Of a DNA stretch of 64,000 nucleotides, positions 43,203 to 53,362 are shown in pieces. Both the position numbers and the translations under genes were made by a program. The stretch comes from an uncultured Pseudomonadota bacterium (GTDB lineage: Bacteria; Pseudomonadota; Alphaproteobacteria; RF32; CAG-239). The stretch covers positions 1-64,000 of the forward strand of contig CASFJK010000006.1 in NCBI GenBank assembly GCA_949295025.1, written 5' to 3'. The notes beneath the pieces are model-generated. The model did not search any database. It worked only from the letters and a program-made list of their open reading frames with translations, and was not told where the DNA came from. The first letter of the stretch is position 1; each line of letters opens with the position of its first letter.

Positions 43203-44375
43203 TTAATTCAAAAGAGCTAACCCTTTTCTGGCCGAAAAAGCCGTGAGTGCAGCACAAACGACCAAAACCACACCAGTGGCAATCATGATATTACCCAAGC
43301 CCACCAGCGGCGAAACAATGGAGCCGAACAAAAAGCCCAAAGCTCCCAAAAGTGCCGAAGCTGTTCCTGCCTGAGCGCGTGCCGCATCCATCGCCGTAGC
43401 GGTAGCAACCGTGAAAGACATACCGAGCATAAAGCACAAAATAAGGAGCAATCCTTCAAAAATGATAATAGAAACATCCAGAGGCATCGCAATCATCAAA
43501 CCCCACGCGCAAAGATTAATTCCCCAAACACTAATCTGAATTGCCTTAGCTATAGAAGACATTTTGGCAGCGAAGGCCGCACCGGCACCAATACAAATAG
43601 CATTAGCTCCAAAAAACAAACTAAAAGCAAAAGCAGAATATCCGTAATGATTTTGAATAATGAACGGAGAAGAAGCAATATAAGCAAATAAAATAGCCAA
43701 AGCAAAAGATTGCTCTAAAGTAAAGAACAAATATTTTTGGTTTTTCAAGACCTTTTTGAAATTAGAAAAAATCTGGCTGAGTTTAGCTGAAGAGCGCCGT
43801 TGAGTAGAAAGACTTTCCTGAAAATAAAAACAACAGCCAAGCAGAGCTAATCCGATAACAAGTAAAATCTCAAAAATTCCTTGCCAACCGAGAGCTTTAA
43901 GCATCATACCGCCCAGAACCGGAGCGGCAATGGGAGCAATACCGTTAATCGCACCGATAATAGCCAAAGCTTTTGTTAAATTTTTGGTCTTAAACTTATC
44001 TGTAGCAATTGAACGTGAAATAACTATTCCTCCGGAGGCGGCTATGCCTTGTAAAAAGCGCAAAGCAACAAAAACTTCAATCGTCGGAGCAAAAATACAA
44101 AGTAAGGTAGAAATAACAAATAAAAACATAGAAATAATCAGGGGTTCTCTGCGTCCGCGTTTATCACTTAAAGGACCAAAAATTAGTTGTCCGAAAGCTA
44201 AACCCAACATAGAGAACGTCAAACCCATCTGTACCATAGAAACACTAGTGTTAAAAAAGACTTGCATAGAAGGCAAGCTTGGCAAATACATATCTGTTAC
44301 AAACGGGCCAAAAGCCGTCAACATACCTAAAAAAACAAAAATAAATTGAGCGGAATTTTTTCTAACTTTCATCAT
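43203..44375 (-). CDS. MFS transporter, Bcr/CflA drug-resistance type
   Basis: A 12-helix major facilitator. The motif GPLSDKRGRREPL between helices 2 and 3 is the MFS A motif, and FGPFVTDMYLPSLPSMQVFF at helix 1 plus APIAAPVLGGMML are typical of Bcr/CflA exporters (bicyclomycin, chloramphenicol). Several starts are possible (44384, 44375, 44372); 44375 is used because GGTG precedes it by 6 nt. Actual substrate unknown. Confidence 0.9.
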   Translation of the reverse strand: MMKVRKNSAQFIFVFLGMLTAFGPFVTDMYLPSLPSMQVFFNTSVSMVQMGLTFSMLGLAFGQLIFGPLSDKRGRREPLIISMFLFVISTLLCIFAPTIEVFVALRFLQGIAASGGIVISRSIATDKFKTKNLTKALAIIGAINGIAPIAAPVLGGMMLKALGWQGIFEILLVIGLALLGCCFYFQESLSTQRRSSAKLSQIFSNFKKVLKNQKYLFFTLEQSFALAILFAYIASSPFIIQNHYGYSAFAFSLFFGANAICIGAGAAFAAKMSSIAKAIQISVWGINLCAWGLMIAMPLDVSIIIFEGLLLILCFMLGMSFTVATATAMDAARAQAGTASALLGALGFLFGSIVSPLVGLGNIMIATGVVLVVCAALTAFSARKGLALLN

Positions 44376-44509
44376 ATTCACCATATTTTTATTCAAACAT
44401 TTTTGTTTTAACCTGAATTTTTCAAATAGCAATTTTTTTTCAAAAAATTATTATAATAAGGTATGTAAAATCAATAGACTTTTTTAAGAAAAAATTTATA
44501 ATCTGCTGC

Positions 44510-45514
44510 ATGAAAAAAATATCTGATTTGCTTTTAGAATGGTATCAAACATATGGGCGTGATTTGCCATGGCGCGTGAAAGGCGGCGCTCATCCCGACC
44601 CATATGTTATTTTGGTATCAGAGTTTATGCTCCAGCAAACCACCGTTAAAACCGTAATACCATACTTTGCGCGTTTTATGGAGCGCTTTCCAAATATAGA
44701 AACTTTAGCCAACGCCACAGAAGAAGAAGTTTATGCCTATTGGCAAGGACTGGGATATTACACCAGAGCAAAATCATTACATAAAACAGCACAAATAATC
44801 ATAAATGACTTTGGCGGTCTTTTTCCGCAAAAGAAAGAAGATGTCTTAAAGCTCAAAGGCATTGGGGAATATACGGTGGCAAGTTTTCTGTCTTTAGCCT
44901 TCAATCAGCCTGAACCCGTAATAGACGGCAATGTCATCCGCATCATCTGCCGTATGTTTGGCTTGCTTGAACCGATTGAAAAAATCATGCCGGAAATCAG
45001 AAAAAAAGCACAAGAGTTGCAAAGCTTAGAACAGCCGGCAGACTATGCCTCGGCCATTATGGATTTGGGCGCCATGGTTTGCACCCCCAAAAAACCGCAA
45101 TGCCTACTTTGTCCATGGCAAAATTTTTGCATATCTAAAGGCAAAGAAAATATCGAACAAATCCCCAATAAAACCAAAATCGGCAAAAAAGAAAAATCCG
45201 GTTTTGTTTATGTAATCAGGAATAAAAAACAAGAAATATTCATTCGTAAGCGTACCGAAAAAGGCTTGCTTTCCGGTTTATATGAACTTCCGTGGTGCGA
45301 TGAAGGAAAACTGTTTACTAATAAAAAAATAATTGAGACCGGAAAAAGCGTAACCCACATTTTCACCCATATTAAACTCAATTTACAAATTTGTACTTTT
45401 GAAGATGAGTATCCAAATTTTGACGGCTTTTTCATTGCCGCAAACAAGCTTTCCAATTACCCCTTCTCTACCCTAATGAAAAAAGTTTTCAAGAAAATTG
45501 ATTTGACTCTTTAA
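44510..45514 (+). CDS. mutY: A/G-specific adenine glycosylase MutY
   Basis: Removes adenine mispaired with 8-oxoguanine. The 334-aa protein has the catalytic glutamate in SEFMLQQTTVKTVIPY, the helix-hairpin-helix LKGIGEYTVASFLSLAF with the aspartate in VIDGNVIRIICR, and the 4Fe-4S ligands in CTPKKPQCLLCPWQNFC. The C-terminal NUDIX-like domain recognises 8-oxoG (FIRKRTEKGLLSGLYELPW). No strong ribosome site; it diverges from the MFS gene. Confidence 0.96.
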   Translation: MKKISDLLLEWYQTYGRDLPWRVKGGAHPDPYVILVSEFMLQQTTVKTVIPYFARFMERFPNIETLANATEEEVYAYWQGLGYYTRAKSLHKTAQIIINDFGGLFPQKKEDVLKLKGIGEYTVASFLSLAFNQPEPVIDGNVIRIICRMFGLLEPIEKIMPEIRKKAQELQSLEQPADYASAIMDLGAMVCTPKKPQCLLCPWQNFCISKGKENIEQIPNKTKIGKKEKSGFVYVIRNKKQEIFIRKRTEKGLLSGLYELPWCDEGKLFTNKKIIETGKSVTHIFTHIKLNLQICTFEDEYPNFDGFFIAANKLSNYPFSTLMKKVFKKIDLTL

Positions 45515-45553
45515 CCTTCCTTTGCTAGAAAAAAAACATCACTTTAAATTTTT

Positions 45554-45886
45554 ATGCCTATGATTGTACTTTATTTTTTATCTTTTTTTTCTAAAAAAGC
45601 CAAAATCGCGTTAGGAGAAATTATCTGGGATGAATTAGATGTCCAACTTCCCGAAGCAGTAGGAGTCATTGAAGATGATAAACCTAGAATGGAACAGTTT
45701 GCAAATCTGCTAAAAAAAATAAACCGACACAAGAAAAAAGCCTTGCAAGAATGGATTGAAGAGCGAATTTACGATTTTCAATACCATGGTCCAGATTTGT
45801 GCACTGGTTCTGAAGAAGAATTTGAACGCAAATGGCTACAAATTTTCAACGAGCATTTACGCGTTTTAAAATCAAAGACACCTTAA
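45554..45886 (+). CDS. Small protein of a tandem paralogue pair (A)
   Basis: A 110-aa protein starting MPMIVLYFLSFFSKK and ending SKTP. It shares with the next gene MPMI at the start, the ITW/IIWDELDVQLPEA block, the KKALQEWI helix, W-LQI--EHL and the C-terminal KTP. N-terminal hydrophobicity suggests membrane association. There is no Shine-Dalgarno sequence. The stop codon lies in the loop of its own terminator (45874-45903). Function unknown. Confidence 0.7.
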   Translation: MPMIVLYFLSFFSKKAKIALGEIIWDELDVQLPEAVGVIEDDKPRMEQFANLLKKINRHKKKALQEWIEERIYDFQYHGPDLCTGSEEEFERKWLQIFNEHLRVLKSKTP

Positions 45887-45903
45887 TCGGTGTCTTTTTT
45901 TTA
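45874..45903 (+). terminator. Terminator containing the stop codon of paralogue A
   Basis: AAAGACACC and GGTGTCTTT enclose TTAATC, which holds the TAA stop (45884-45886); a T run follows. The 5' arm encodes the final KTP. Confidence 0.9.
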
Positions 45904-45953
45904 TTTGACTTTTGCTTACGGTCTGCTAGAAATCTAATGTTATTTTAATTTTT

Positions 45954-46301
45954 ATGCCTATGATTTTCAATTTTTTTGTTTCTCTTTTCTCTAACATAAA
46001 TAAATCTTCAACCATCAAAAAAGAAGACCTTGGTCGAATAACATGGTATCAATTGGAAAAACAACTTCCTTACGCCTATGGTCCTTCTCCTAAAAATGAA
46101 GTTCGCCTGAAAAATTTTTCAGAACTGGTAGAAACCTTAAATATTGAACAAAAGAAAGCTCTTCAATATTGGCTTCAACTACAAGTTAAACGCTTCAAAA
46201 AACAAGCTAAAGAAGAAACTTATCGAGAAAAAGAACATCGTCTTCGTTGGCTTCAGATATATTCTGACCATTTACAGCTTCTGCAAAAAAAGACACCTTA
46301 A
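45954..46301 (+). CDS. Small protein of a tandem paralogue pair (B)
   Basis: A 115-aa paralogue of the preceding gene, starting MPMIFNFFVSLFSNI and ending QKKTP. Matching parts include GRITWYQLEKQLPYAYG, EQKKALQYWLQLQVKRF and LRWLQIYSDHLQLL. The upstream bases (TTTTAATTTTTATGCCTATG) are nearly the same as those of copy A, so the duplication included the leader. No ribosome site. The stop lies inside an identical terminator. Function unknown. Confidence 0.7.
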   Translation: MPMIFNFFVSLFSNINKSSTIKKEDLGRITWYQLEKQLPYAYGPSPKNEVRLKNFSELVETLNIEQKKALQYWLQLQVKRFKKQAKEETYREKEHRLRWLQIYSDHLQLLQKKTP

Positions 46302-46318
46302 TCGGTGTCTTTTTTTTA
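46289..46318 (+). terminator. Terminator containing the stop codon of paralogue B
   Basis: The same sequence as at 45874: AAAGACACC, TTAATC, GGTGTCTTT and a T run, with TAA at 46299-46301 in the loop. Confidence 0.9.
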
Positions 46319-46365
46319 ACCTTTTTCATTTATTCTCTAAACAAATGAACATATAGGAGAAAGCC

Positions 46366-47313
46366 ATGCGTATTGTAATTTTGGAATCTTTATCCGTTTC
46401 AGATAATGTCTTAAAAAGTTATATTGAACCCTTACAAAAAGCCGGACATGAGATAGAATGCTTTGCCCGCACAGATGATATCAATACTCAAATCAAACAA
46501 ATAGGCTCTGCAGAAGCTTTGATTATCGCTAATATGCCACTCAAAAAAGAAGTGATTGAGGCTTGCCCAAACTTAAAATATATTGATATTGCATTCACAG
46601 GCTATGACCATGTCGCAATGGATAGTGCAAAAAAACAAAATATTGTTGTCAGCAATGCCTCCGGCTATGCCACTGAGGCTGTGGCAGAACTTGTTATTGG
46701 CGGCGTCATAAACCTATATCGCCAACTAAGAGAAGCAGATTCTCTTTGCCGAGATGGTAAAACCAAAGCCGGATTAAGAGCTTTTGAATTGAGTGGTAAA
46801 ACCGTTGGTTTGATTGGCACCGGAGCCATTGGCTCACGCACGGCAGAACTTTTCCGTGCCTTTGGTTGCAAAACCATTGCCTATAACGGCTTTTCTCACA
46901 AACCTAATACCGATGTAATGAAATACATGCCCTTGAAAGAACTGATGGAACAAGCCGATATTTTAAGCTTACATTGCCCTTTGACGGAACAAACCCGCAA
47001 TTTTATTAATAAAGATAATTTAAAATATATGAAAAAATCAGCCCTTCTCGTCAACACGGCGCGAGGAGCTGTAGTCAATTCGCAAGACTTGGCTGATGCT
47101 TTAAACAATGAAAAGATTGCCGGCGCCATGATTGATGTTTTTGAGAATGAACCACCATTAGATACAAAACATCCGTTACTTCATGCTAAAAACACATTAG
47201 TTGCGCCACATTTAGGCTTTTTTACGGCAGAAGCCATGGAAAAACGTGCGCATATTGTGTTTGATAATCTCAATCACTGGTTAAACGGAAATCCGATAAA
47301 CGTGATAAAATAA
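46366..47313 (+). CDS. D-isomer-specific 2-hydroxyacid dehydrogenase
   Basis: A 315-aa NAD(P)-dependent enzyme. The NAD-binding motif is VGLIGTGAIGSRTAELF, with the conserved catalytic Arg in LLVNTARGAVVNSQDL, Glu in DVFENEPPLD and His in APHLGFFTAEAM. It might act on glyoxylate, hydroxypyruvate or another 2-oxo acid; the exact substrate cannot be told. AGGAG precedes the ATG. Its terminator overlaps the 3' end of the convergent MATE gene. Confidence 0.93.
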   Translation: MRIVILESLSVSDNVLKSYIEPLQKAGHEIECFARTDDINTQIKQIGSAEALIIANMPLKKEVIEACPNLKYIDIAFTGYDHVAMDSAKKQNIVVSNASGYATEAVAELVIGGVINLYRQLREADSLCRDGKTKAGLRAFELSGKTVGLIGTGAIGSRTAELFRAFGCKTIAYNGFSHKPNTDVMKYMPLKELMEQADILSLHCPLTEQTRNFINKDNLKYMKKSALLVNTARGAVVNSQDLADALNNEKIAGAMIDVFENEPPLDTKHPLLHAKNTLVAPHLGFFTAEAMEKRAHIVFDNLNHWLNGNPINVIK

Positions 47314-47340
47314 AAAAAAGGAGCTTAAATGCTCCTTTTC
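47312..47340. terminator. Terminator overlapping the MATE gene 3' end
   Basis: AAAAGGAGC and GCTCCTTTT enclose TTAAAT. It ends the dehydrogenase transcript, yet the plus-strand 3' arm lies within the last codons of the MATE gene on the other strand. Confidence 0.85.
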
Positions 47341-48659
47341 TTTTGCAAATAGACATAATATCCGATACCAATAGCATCAGCCAAAAACCAACCGATTGGG
47401 ATAGACCACCAAACTCCAATTAAGCCAATGGAAGGAATAAATGCCCACCAATAAGCTAAAACAACGCGTGTTCCCAAAGATACAACCGTCAGAACCACAC
47501 TCATGGCCGGACGCCCTAATCCGCGATATAACCCATAAAGCAAAAACAAACAACCGATACCAAAATAGCAAGCACCTTCAATCTGCAAATACTCTACTCC
47601 AATACGAATAACTTCTTTCTCTTCGGGTTTAATAAAAATGAGCATCAAAGGCTCAGCAAATACAAACACCCCAATAGAAATAATCAAACAAAAGATAAAA
47701 GCATATTTTATTGCAGCCCAAATTCCTTCACGGATTCTTTCTCTTTTTTTGGCACCGAAATTCTGAGCAATAAATGTCGAAAAGGCATTACCAAAATCTT
47801 GCACCGGCATATATGCAAAGGCATCAATTTTGACGGCAGCCGCAAATGCTGCCATAACAATCGTTCCAAAACCGTTTATCAAACGTTGAACCAACAAAAT
47901 ACCAAAATTCATAACCGATTGTTGAACACACGTCAGCAAAGAAAAAGACAATATCATATAAAATATGGCTTTATGAAACTGTAAATGATGTTTGGAAAAA
48001 CGCAAAATATTCAATTTATTCATACAATAAATCATAATACCCAATGCAGAAACCGCCTGAGCAATAACGGTTGCCCAAGCCGCACCGCCAATTCCCATAT
48101 CAAATATCAAAATAAAAACTAAATCCAAAATCACATTTAATATTGCCGCCACACCTAAAAACCACAATGGAATGGTCGAATTTCCTAATGCACGCAATAA
48201 AGAAGCAAAATAATTATATAAAAAAGTAAAGCCTATTCCATAGAAAATAATGTATAAATAAAGACGAGTATCATCGTAAATATCATGCGGAATGTCCAAC
48301 AAAATCATAATATTATCTATTTGCCAGAAAACCAAAACATTAATAAACAAAGTCACCGATGCAATAAATATAAAAGAAGTAAAAATTGCTGACTTCAAAC
48401 TATGAGAACTTCTTGCGCCAAAAAAAATGGAAAAAGCAATACCGCTTCCCATACAAAGACCTAAAATGACCGAAGTCAAAAACACCATTAATGCAAACGA
48501 AGAGCCTACAGCCGCCAACGCTGCAGAACTGATATATTTACCGACAATAATCGTATCTGCCACATTATAAAACTGTTGCAACAAATTTCCGGCAATCATC
48601 GGTAATGAAAATAACAACAAAGATGAACTAACTTTTCCTCGGGTTAAATCTGTCTGCAT
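47325..48659 (-). CDS. MATE-family efflux transporter
   Basis: A 444-aa protein with twelve membrane helices in two related halves. Motifs include LFSLPMIAGNLLQQFYNVADTI split at the family's conserved start, RALGNSTIPLWFLGVAAILN and DFGNAFSTFIAQNFGAKK, typical of MATE/NorM-DinF-type drug or metabolite antiporters. Substrate unknown. No strong ribosome site near the ATG. The 3' end is overlapped by the convergent gene's terminator. Confidence 0.93.
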   Translation of the reverse strand: MQTDLTRGKVSSSLLLFSLPMIAGNLLQQFYNVADTIIVGKYISSAALAAVGSSFALMVFLTSVILGLCMGSGIAFSIFFGARSSHSLKSAIFTSFIFIASVTLFINVLVFWQIDNIMILLDIPHDIYDDTRLYLYIIFYGIGFTFLYNYFASLLRALGNSTIPLWFLGVAAILNVILDLVFILIFDMGIGGAAWATVIAQAVSALGIMIYCMNKLNILRFSKHHLQFHKAIFYMILSFSLLTCVQQSVMNFGILLVQRLINGFGTIVMAAFAAAVKIDAFAYMPVQDFGNAFSTFIAQNFGAKKRERIREGIWAAIKYAFIFCLIISIGVFVFAEPLMLIFIKPEEKEVIRIGVEYLQIEGACYFGIGCLFLLYGLYRGLGRPAMSVVLTVVSLGTRVVLAYWWAFIPSIGLIGVWWSIPIGWFLADAIGIGYYVYLQKKRSI

Positions 48660-48799
48660 GATTTTTATTTCCGTATCAAAACATTATCAAAACCTTTTAT
48701 GATAAGAAACATACCAAATTGTTAAACTTTTATTAAATTTCTATAGAAAAGTTATATAACTTATGTTATAATAAAATTGTCTTCGAAAGGAGGATGGGG

Positions 48800-48994
48800 A
48801 TGGAATACAAACTTATGAACTATGAAGCTCTTGAAATGGATGTCCGACTACCATCTGGAAGAAGAGCTGATCAAAACAATGCGATGTGGAAATATCTAAT
48901 TCGCGTTGAAGAATTGAAACGTCAAAAAATAATAGAGAAGAATTCTTTACTCCGCAGCAGAATTCAATGCAAGAAGACCTATGATCTAATGTAA
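48800..48994 (+). CDS. Small charged cytoplasmic protein
   Basis: A 64-aa frame beginning MEYKLMNYEALEMDVRLPSG, with a basic helix (IRVEELKRQKIIEKNSLL) and ending KTYDLM. AAAGGAGG lies 6 nt before ATG 48800 and a strong terminator follows, so expression is well supported despite the small size. No homology recognised; the basic helix might bind nucleic acid, which is speculation. Confidence 0.7.
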   Translation: MEYKLMNYEALEMDVRLPSGRRADQNNAMWKYLIRVEELKRQKIIEKNSLLRSRIQCKKTYDLM

Positions 48995-49019
48995 ACAACA
49001 ATAATAACACACCTTTCCG

Positions 49020-49057
49020 GCTGTCTGAAACAAAAACATTTCAGACAGCTTTTTTTT
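49020..49057 (+). terminator. Rho-independent terminator
   Basis: GCTGTCTGAAA and TTTCAGACAGC form a perfect 11-bp stem followed by eight Ts. Confidence 0.93.
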
Positions 49058-49061
49058 ACAA

Positions 49062-49096
49062 AAAAAAAGGTCCCTGAAAAACAGGTCCCTTTTTTA
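49062..49096 (-). terminator. Terminator of the minus-strand secreted protein gene
   Basis: AAAAGG-CCTG pairs with CAGG-CCTTTT with two mismatched positions inside; T run on the minus strand. It lies 10 nt past the stop at 49106. Confidence 0.7.
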
Positions 49097-49105
49097 TCGC
49101 AAACA

Positions 49106-49705
49106 TTAAAATGCCGGAATATAAGATCCGTTTTCTAATTTACCCCAAACCAATGTATTGGTTCCTTGAAAAGGAATGATAGTAAATTCATGCGACTGAT
49201 TATCCATTGAAAAATAGCAATCTAATACCGGAAAATTGTCTTCTTTAATAATGATAAAGCCCCAAGCATGGTCAATCACATATTTTCTTCCGCTTTTGGT
49301 CACCAATTTTCCTTGATATGTTCCCGTACTATCAGTCAATCTCAGCCATTGTACACTGTCTTTAGGAGAAACATAGAAAAAATCATAACAAAAATCATCC
49401 AAATCTTTTGTCATACTCACATAAGCGCAAAAATCTTTAGCTCTATAGCGCAAAACCAAACCTGAATTAGCTCTTTTTGCGACTATATCTTCAAGCAAAT
49501 CAAGTCTTTTTATGTGCTTAAAAGTACGCATTTTTTCGGGCGTCTTTGCCTGATATAAATCTTCCTTCAAACTATCAGGACAACTCTCATAGAAACTTTT
49601 CAAAAAATCATCTCTAAAAGATGTCATCAACTTTTGTTGAGCACTCAAATTTTCTAAGCCCAACAACATACAAACACACAATAAGAATAAAAATTTTTTT
49701 CCCAT
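49106..49705 (-). CDS. Secreted protein of unknown function, possibly acquired
   Basis: A 199-aa protein with signal peptide ending LSA/QQK. The mature part is rich in aromatic strands (YVSMTKDLDDFCYDFFYV, HAWGFIIIKEDNFPVLDCY). The N-terminus and the absence of a Shine-Dalgarno sequence (a long A/T leader before ATG) resemble the Bacteroidetes-like genes at 3167-10216, but the link is only suggestive. No family recognised. Confidence 0.75.
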   Translation of the reverse strand: MGKKFLFLLCVCMLLGLENLSAQQKLMTSFRDDFLKSFYESCPDSLKEDLYQAKTPEKMRTFKHIKRLDLLEDIVAKRANSGLVLRYRAKDFCAYVSMTKDLDDFCYDFFYVSPKDSVQWLRLTDSTGTYQGKLVTKSGRKYVIDHAWGFIIIKEDNFPVLDCYFSMDNQSHEFTIIPFQGTNTLVWGKLENGSYIPAF

Positions 49706-49793
49706 AACAAAAATTTTTTTAGTTAAACAAAATAATTAATAAAACGTAAATTAGATAACATATATAAAAAAAAATACAACAAAAAAAATCAAT

Positions 49794-49825
49794 AAAAAAA
49801 GTCCGACACTTTGCCGGACTTTTTT
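49794..49825 (-). terminator. Terminator after pheT
   Basis: AAAAAGTCCG pairs with CGGACTTTTT around ACACTTTGC; on the minus strand it directly follows pheT. Confidence 0.9.
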
Positions 49826-49841
49826 ATAACATAAAAGAGAA

Positions 49842-52232
49842 CTATTTTCTGAGTTCACCCCCCGTTTTCTTAGACACATCAACAATAACTTTATTCATCA
49901 TTGTTTCAATATCCTGGTCGGTAAAGGTTTTCTCTTTTGGCTGCATTGTAAAGGCAATAGCCACTGATTTTTTGTTTTCAGGCAAGTTTTCGCCCTCATA
50001 CACATCAAAGATACGTACATCGGTAATATGTTCTCTATCAGCGTTTTTAGCAGCCGCAATAATATCAGCTGCTTTCACTTTCTTATCAACCACGAAAGCC
50101 AAATCTTTATCAACCGGTTGGAAAGAAGAAAGTTCCAATTTCTTACGTGCTTTATCGGTTGTTACACGAGGTTCCGGAATATTATCAAGATAAACCTCAA
50201 AAGCAACAACACGTTGTTTAACACCCATTTTTTTCAATACGGAGGGGTGCAACTCACCAAAGTACGCCAATACGTTTTTACCCAAACGCAAGCTACCGCT
50301 TCTACCCGGATGGTAATAGCTCGGTGCATCGGCAAATACTTGAGCATTTTCCCATGGACCGTTAGCTGCGGCAATAGCAGCAATGGCATCGGCTTTGGCA
50401 TCAAAAACATCATAAGCACGCGGCTCTTCAGCCCAGTGTTTCTTAGAAGTCATACCTGTTCTGATACCGGAAGCCACCGTCAATTGGTCGGTTGGCTTAC
50501 GAGACAAGAACTGCGGACCAACTTCAAACAAAGATACGTTGGCATAACCACGAGCAATATTGTTTTTGGCACCCATAATCAAGTTTGGCAACAAAGACGG
50601 ACGCATCTCGTTCAAATCAGCCGCAATCGGGTTATAGAGCAAAATAGCATCGGCTTCGGGTTTTCTAAACATTTCGGCAACATTAGAGTCTGTAAAGCTC
50701 CAAGTAACAGTTTCATACATTGAGCGGTTAGCAAGCTCATGTTTAACCGTAACAATGCGACGTTGATGCGGTGTCAAAGTTTGTTTCGGGAACTTGTCAT
50801 GCGGCATAGTTTCGGCCGGAATTTCATCCAAACCAATCATGCGGACAACTTCTTCAACCAAGTCATGCTCGCCTTCAATATCTCCGCGCCATGTCGGAGA
50901 AACTGCCTTGATTTTGCCGTTTTCTTCACTGGTTTCAAAACCTAAATGGTTCAAAATTTCAATGATTTTAGCTTTTTCGACATCAACACCGATAAGGGTT
51001 TTGATTCTCTCTGGGCGCAAATAAGCCACACGTTTTTCGGTCGGTTCAGCACCGGCAATCTCTTGTGTGGAAGCTTCACCACCGCAAATTTCCAAAATAA
51101 GTTGGGTAGCATAATCAGAACCCAAAATATTTGATTGCGGGTCAACCCAGCGCTCATAACGGTAGCGAGAGTCTGAATCAATTTGGAATTTGCGACCGGT
51201 TCTGGAAATGCATTCCGGTGTGAACAAAGCACATTCCAAGAAAACATTTTTAGTATCATCGGAGCAACCTTTGGACAAACCGCCCATAATTCCGCCCAAG
51301 CATTGAACACCCTCGTCATCGCAAATACCCAAAGATTTTTCATCAAGGCTGTATTCTTTTTCTTCCAAAGAAACAAACTTTTCGCCTTGTTTTGCCATGC
51401 GAACGGTAATGTTACCGGCTAATTTATCGGCATCAAAAACGTGCAACGGACGAGCCATATCAAAGTTGATATAGTTGGTAATATCTACCAAAGGAGAAAT
51501 TGAGCGCAAACCAATTGCGGTCAATCTATCCTTCATCCATTTCGGAGTTTGTGCATGGTTGTTCACATTTTTAATGTAACGACCGACATAAACCGGACAA
51601 GCTTCCAAAGCTTGATTGTTTACTTTAATCGGGCTGGTGAAAGTACCTTGTGTTTTAACAATTTTCAAAGGTTTCAAAGTACCCAAACCGGCAGCAGCCA
51701 AATCACGAGCCACACCGCGAACTCCCAAACATTCGGCACGATTCGGAGTGATAGAAATATCAAATACCGGATCAATATTCAAAACCTCAGCCGCGGGCAA
51801 ACCAACCTTGGTGTCAGCCGGCAATTCAATAATGCCGGTATGGTCATCACCAACGCAAAGTTCTTTTTCGGAACACATCATACCAAAGCTTTCAACACCG
51901 CGAATTTTGCCGACTTTGAGTTCTTCACCATAGCACGGAATAATCACGCCGACCGGTGCAAAAATACCTTTTAAACCGAGTTTTGCATTCGGTGCACCGC
52001 AAACAACTTGATAGTTTTTAGAACCGTCATTAACGGTCAACAAATGCAAGTGGTCTGAATCGGGATGCATTTCGCAAGTGGTAATTTCTGCGGTAACAAA
52101 GCCTTTCAAAGCCGCAGCCGGATTAATCACTTCTTCCACTTCCAAACCGATTTTGGTTAAGGTTTCGGAAATTTCATCAACAGATGCATTTGTATCCAAA
52201 TGTTCTTTTAACCAAGATAATGTAAATTTCAT
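49842..52232 (-). CDS. pheT: Phenylalanine-tRNA ligase beta subunit
   Basis: The 796-aa beta chain of the alpha2-beta2 enzyme that charges tRNA-Phe. Domain order: N-terminal domain, EMAP-like tRNA-binding fold ([20 protein letters not shown], about 75-95), B3/B4 editing region, B5, catalytic-like core ([20 protein letters not shown]), and C-terminal ferredoxin-like anticodon-binding domain ([20 protein letters not shown]). Start overlaps the pheS stop by four bases with GGAGGAG upstream. Confidence 0.97.
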   Translation of the reverse strand: MKFTLSWLKEHLDTNASVDEISETLTKIGLEVEEVINPAAALKGFVTAEITTCEMHPDSDHLHLLTVNDGSKNYQVVCGAPNAKLGLKGIFAPVGVIIPCYGEELKVGKIRGVESFGMMCSEKELCVGDDHTGIIELPADTKVGLPAAEVLNIDPVFDISITPNRAECLGVRGVARDLAAAGLGTLKPLKIVKTQGTFTSPIKVNNQALEACPVYVGRYIKNVNNHAQTPKWMKDRLTAIGLRSISPLVDITNYINFDMARPLHVFDADKLAGNITVRMAKQGEKFVSLEEKEYSLDEKSLGICDDEGVQCLGGIMGGLSKGCSDDTKNVFLECALFTPECISRTGRKFQIDSDSRYRYERWVDPQSNILGSDYATQLILEICGGEASTQEIAGAEPTEKRVAYLRPERIKTLIGVDVEKAKIIEILNHLGFETSEENGKIKAVSPTWRGDIEGEHDLVEEVVRMIGLDEIPAETMPHDKFPKQTLTPHQRRIVTVKHELANRSMYETVTWSFTDSNVAEMFRKPEADAILLYNPIAADLNEMRPSLLPNLIMGAKNNIARGYANVSLFEVGPQFLSRKPTDQLTVASGIRTGMTSKKHWAEEPRAYDVFDAKADAIAAIAAANGPWENAQVFADAPSYYHPGRSGSLRLGKNVLAYFGELHPSVLKKMGVKQRVVAFEVYLDNIPEPRVTTDKARKKLELSSFQPVDKDLAFVVDKKVKAADIIAAAKNADREHITDVRIFDVYEGENLPENKKSVAIAFTMQPKEKTFTDQDIETMMNKVIVDVSKKTGGELRK

Positions 52233-53332
52233 CGATTTGCTCCTCCGTTATTACTCAAGCCACCGGTCATGGAAGCTTCATCCAAAGCATTAAAACCGTA
52301 ATGTTTCAACCAACGTACGTCAGATTCAAAGAAGGTACGCAAGTCAGGGATTCCATATTTAAGCATAGCCAAACGGTCAATACCCATACCGAAAGCAAAA
52401 CCTTGGTAAACATCCGGATCAATACCGCCGGCGCGCAAAACATTGGGGTGAACCATACCGCAACCCAAAATCTCGAGCCAATCATTACCGGCACCGATTT
52501 TGAGTTCGTTTTTGGTTTTCAAGCAACCGATATCCATTTCTGCCGAAGGCTCTGTGAACGGAAAGTATGACGGACGATAACGTACCGGAATTTCATCTAA
52601 CTCAAAAAAGGCTTTAACAAAGTCATAGAGGCAGCCTTTGAGATGAGCCATGGTAATGTTTTTATCAATAACCAAACCTTCTACCTGATGGAACATCGGT
52701 GTATGGGTTGCATCATAGTCGGAGCGATAAGTTCTGCCCGGAGCAATAATGCGGATAGGTGGTTGTTGATTTTCCATTGTGCGGATTTGCACCGGAGAAG
52801 TGTGGGTACGAACAACATAGCTATCATCAAAATCATCACTATCCGGATTCGGAATATAGAAAGTATCCTGCATCTGACGAGCCGGATGGTTTGCCGGCAT
52901 GTTCAAAGCATTAAAGTTGTGGAATTGGTCTTCAATATCCGGACCTTCGGCAACAGAGAAACCCATTTGACCAAAGATGGCAACCACCTCTTCATAAATT
53001 TTGGAAACGGGATGGATTCTGCCTTGTGTTTCTGGACGAACCGGCAAAGTAACATCAATAGTTTCTTTAGCCAATTTTTCGTTCAAAGCTTGTTCTTCCA
53101 AAACAGATTTACGTTGGTCGAGAGCTTTTTCCACTTCCGTCTTGAGCAAGTTCAAGTTTTTGCCCATTTCTTTCTTTTCTTCCACCGACAAAGAAGACAA
53201 GTCCTTCATCATGGCGGTCAATTTACCTTTTTTACCGGTAATGGCAACTCTGGCCTCTTCAAGGGCTTTCAAGTCTTGAGCGGCTTCAATTTCGGCCACC
53301 AATTCTTTTTTCAGATTTTCGATATTTTCCAT
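52229..53332 (-). CDS. pheS: Phenylalanine-tRNA ligase alpha subunit
   Basis: The 367-aa catalytic alpha chain. It has an N-terminal coiled coil (residues about 1-85), then class II motifs: [10 protein letters not shown], motif 2 around [19 protein letters not shown] and motif 3 in [21 protein letters not shown] precedes the ATG. The rplT gene lies about 100 nt upstream with an intervening hairpin at 53363-53399. The C-terminus has an unusual Asn/Gly-rich tail ([11 protein letters not shown]). Confidence 0.97.
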   Translation of the reverse strand: MENIENLKKELVAEIEAAQDLKALEEARVAITGKKGKLTAMMKDLSSLSVEEKKEMGKNLNLLKTEVEKALDQRKSVLEEQALNEKLAKETIDVTLPVRPETQGRIHPVSKIYEEVVAIFGQMGFSVAEGPDIEDQFHNFNALNMPANHPARQMQDTFYIPNPDSDDFDDSYVVRTHTSPVQIRTMENQQPPIRIIAPGRTYRSDYDATHTPMFHQVEGLVIDKNITMAHLKGCLYDFVKAFFELDEIPVRYRPSYFPFTEPSAEMDIGCLKTKNELKIGAGNDWLEILGCGMVHPNVLRAGGIDPDVYQGFAFGMGIDRLAMLKYGIPDLRTFFESDVRWLKHYGFNALDEASMTGGLSNNGGANR

Positions 53333-53362
53333 ATTTCACCTGTAATTTGTTTTTTTAAAATG

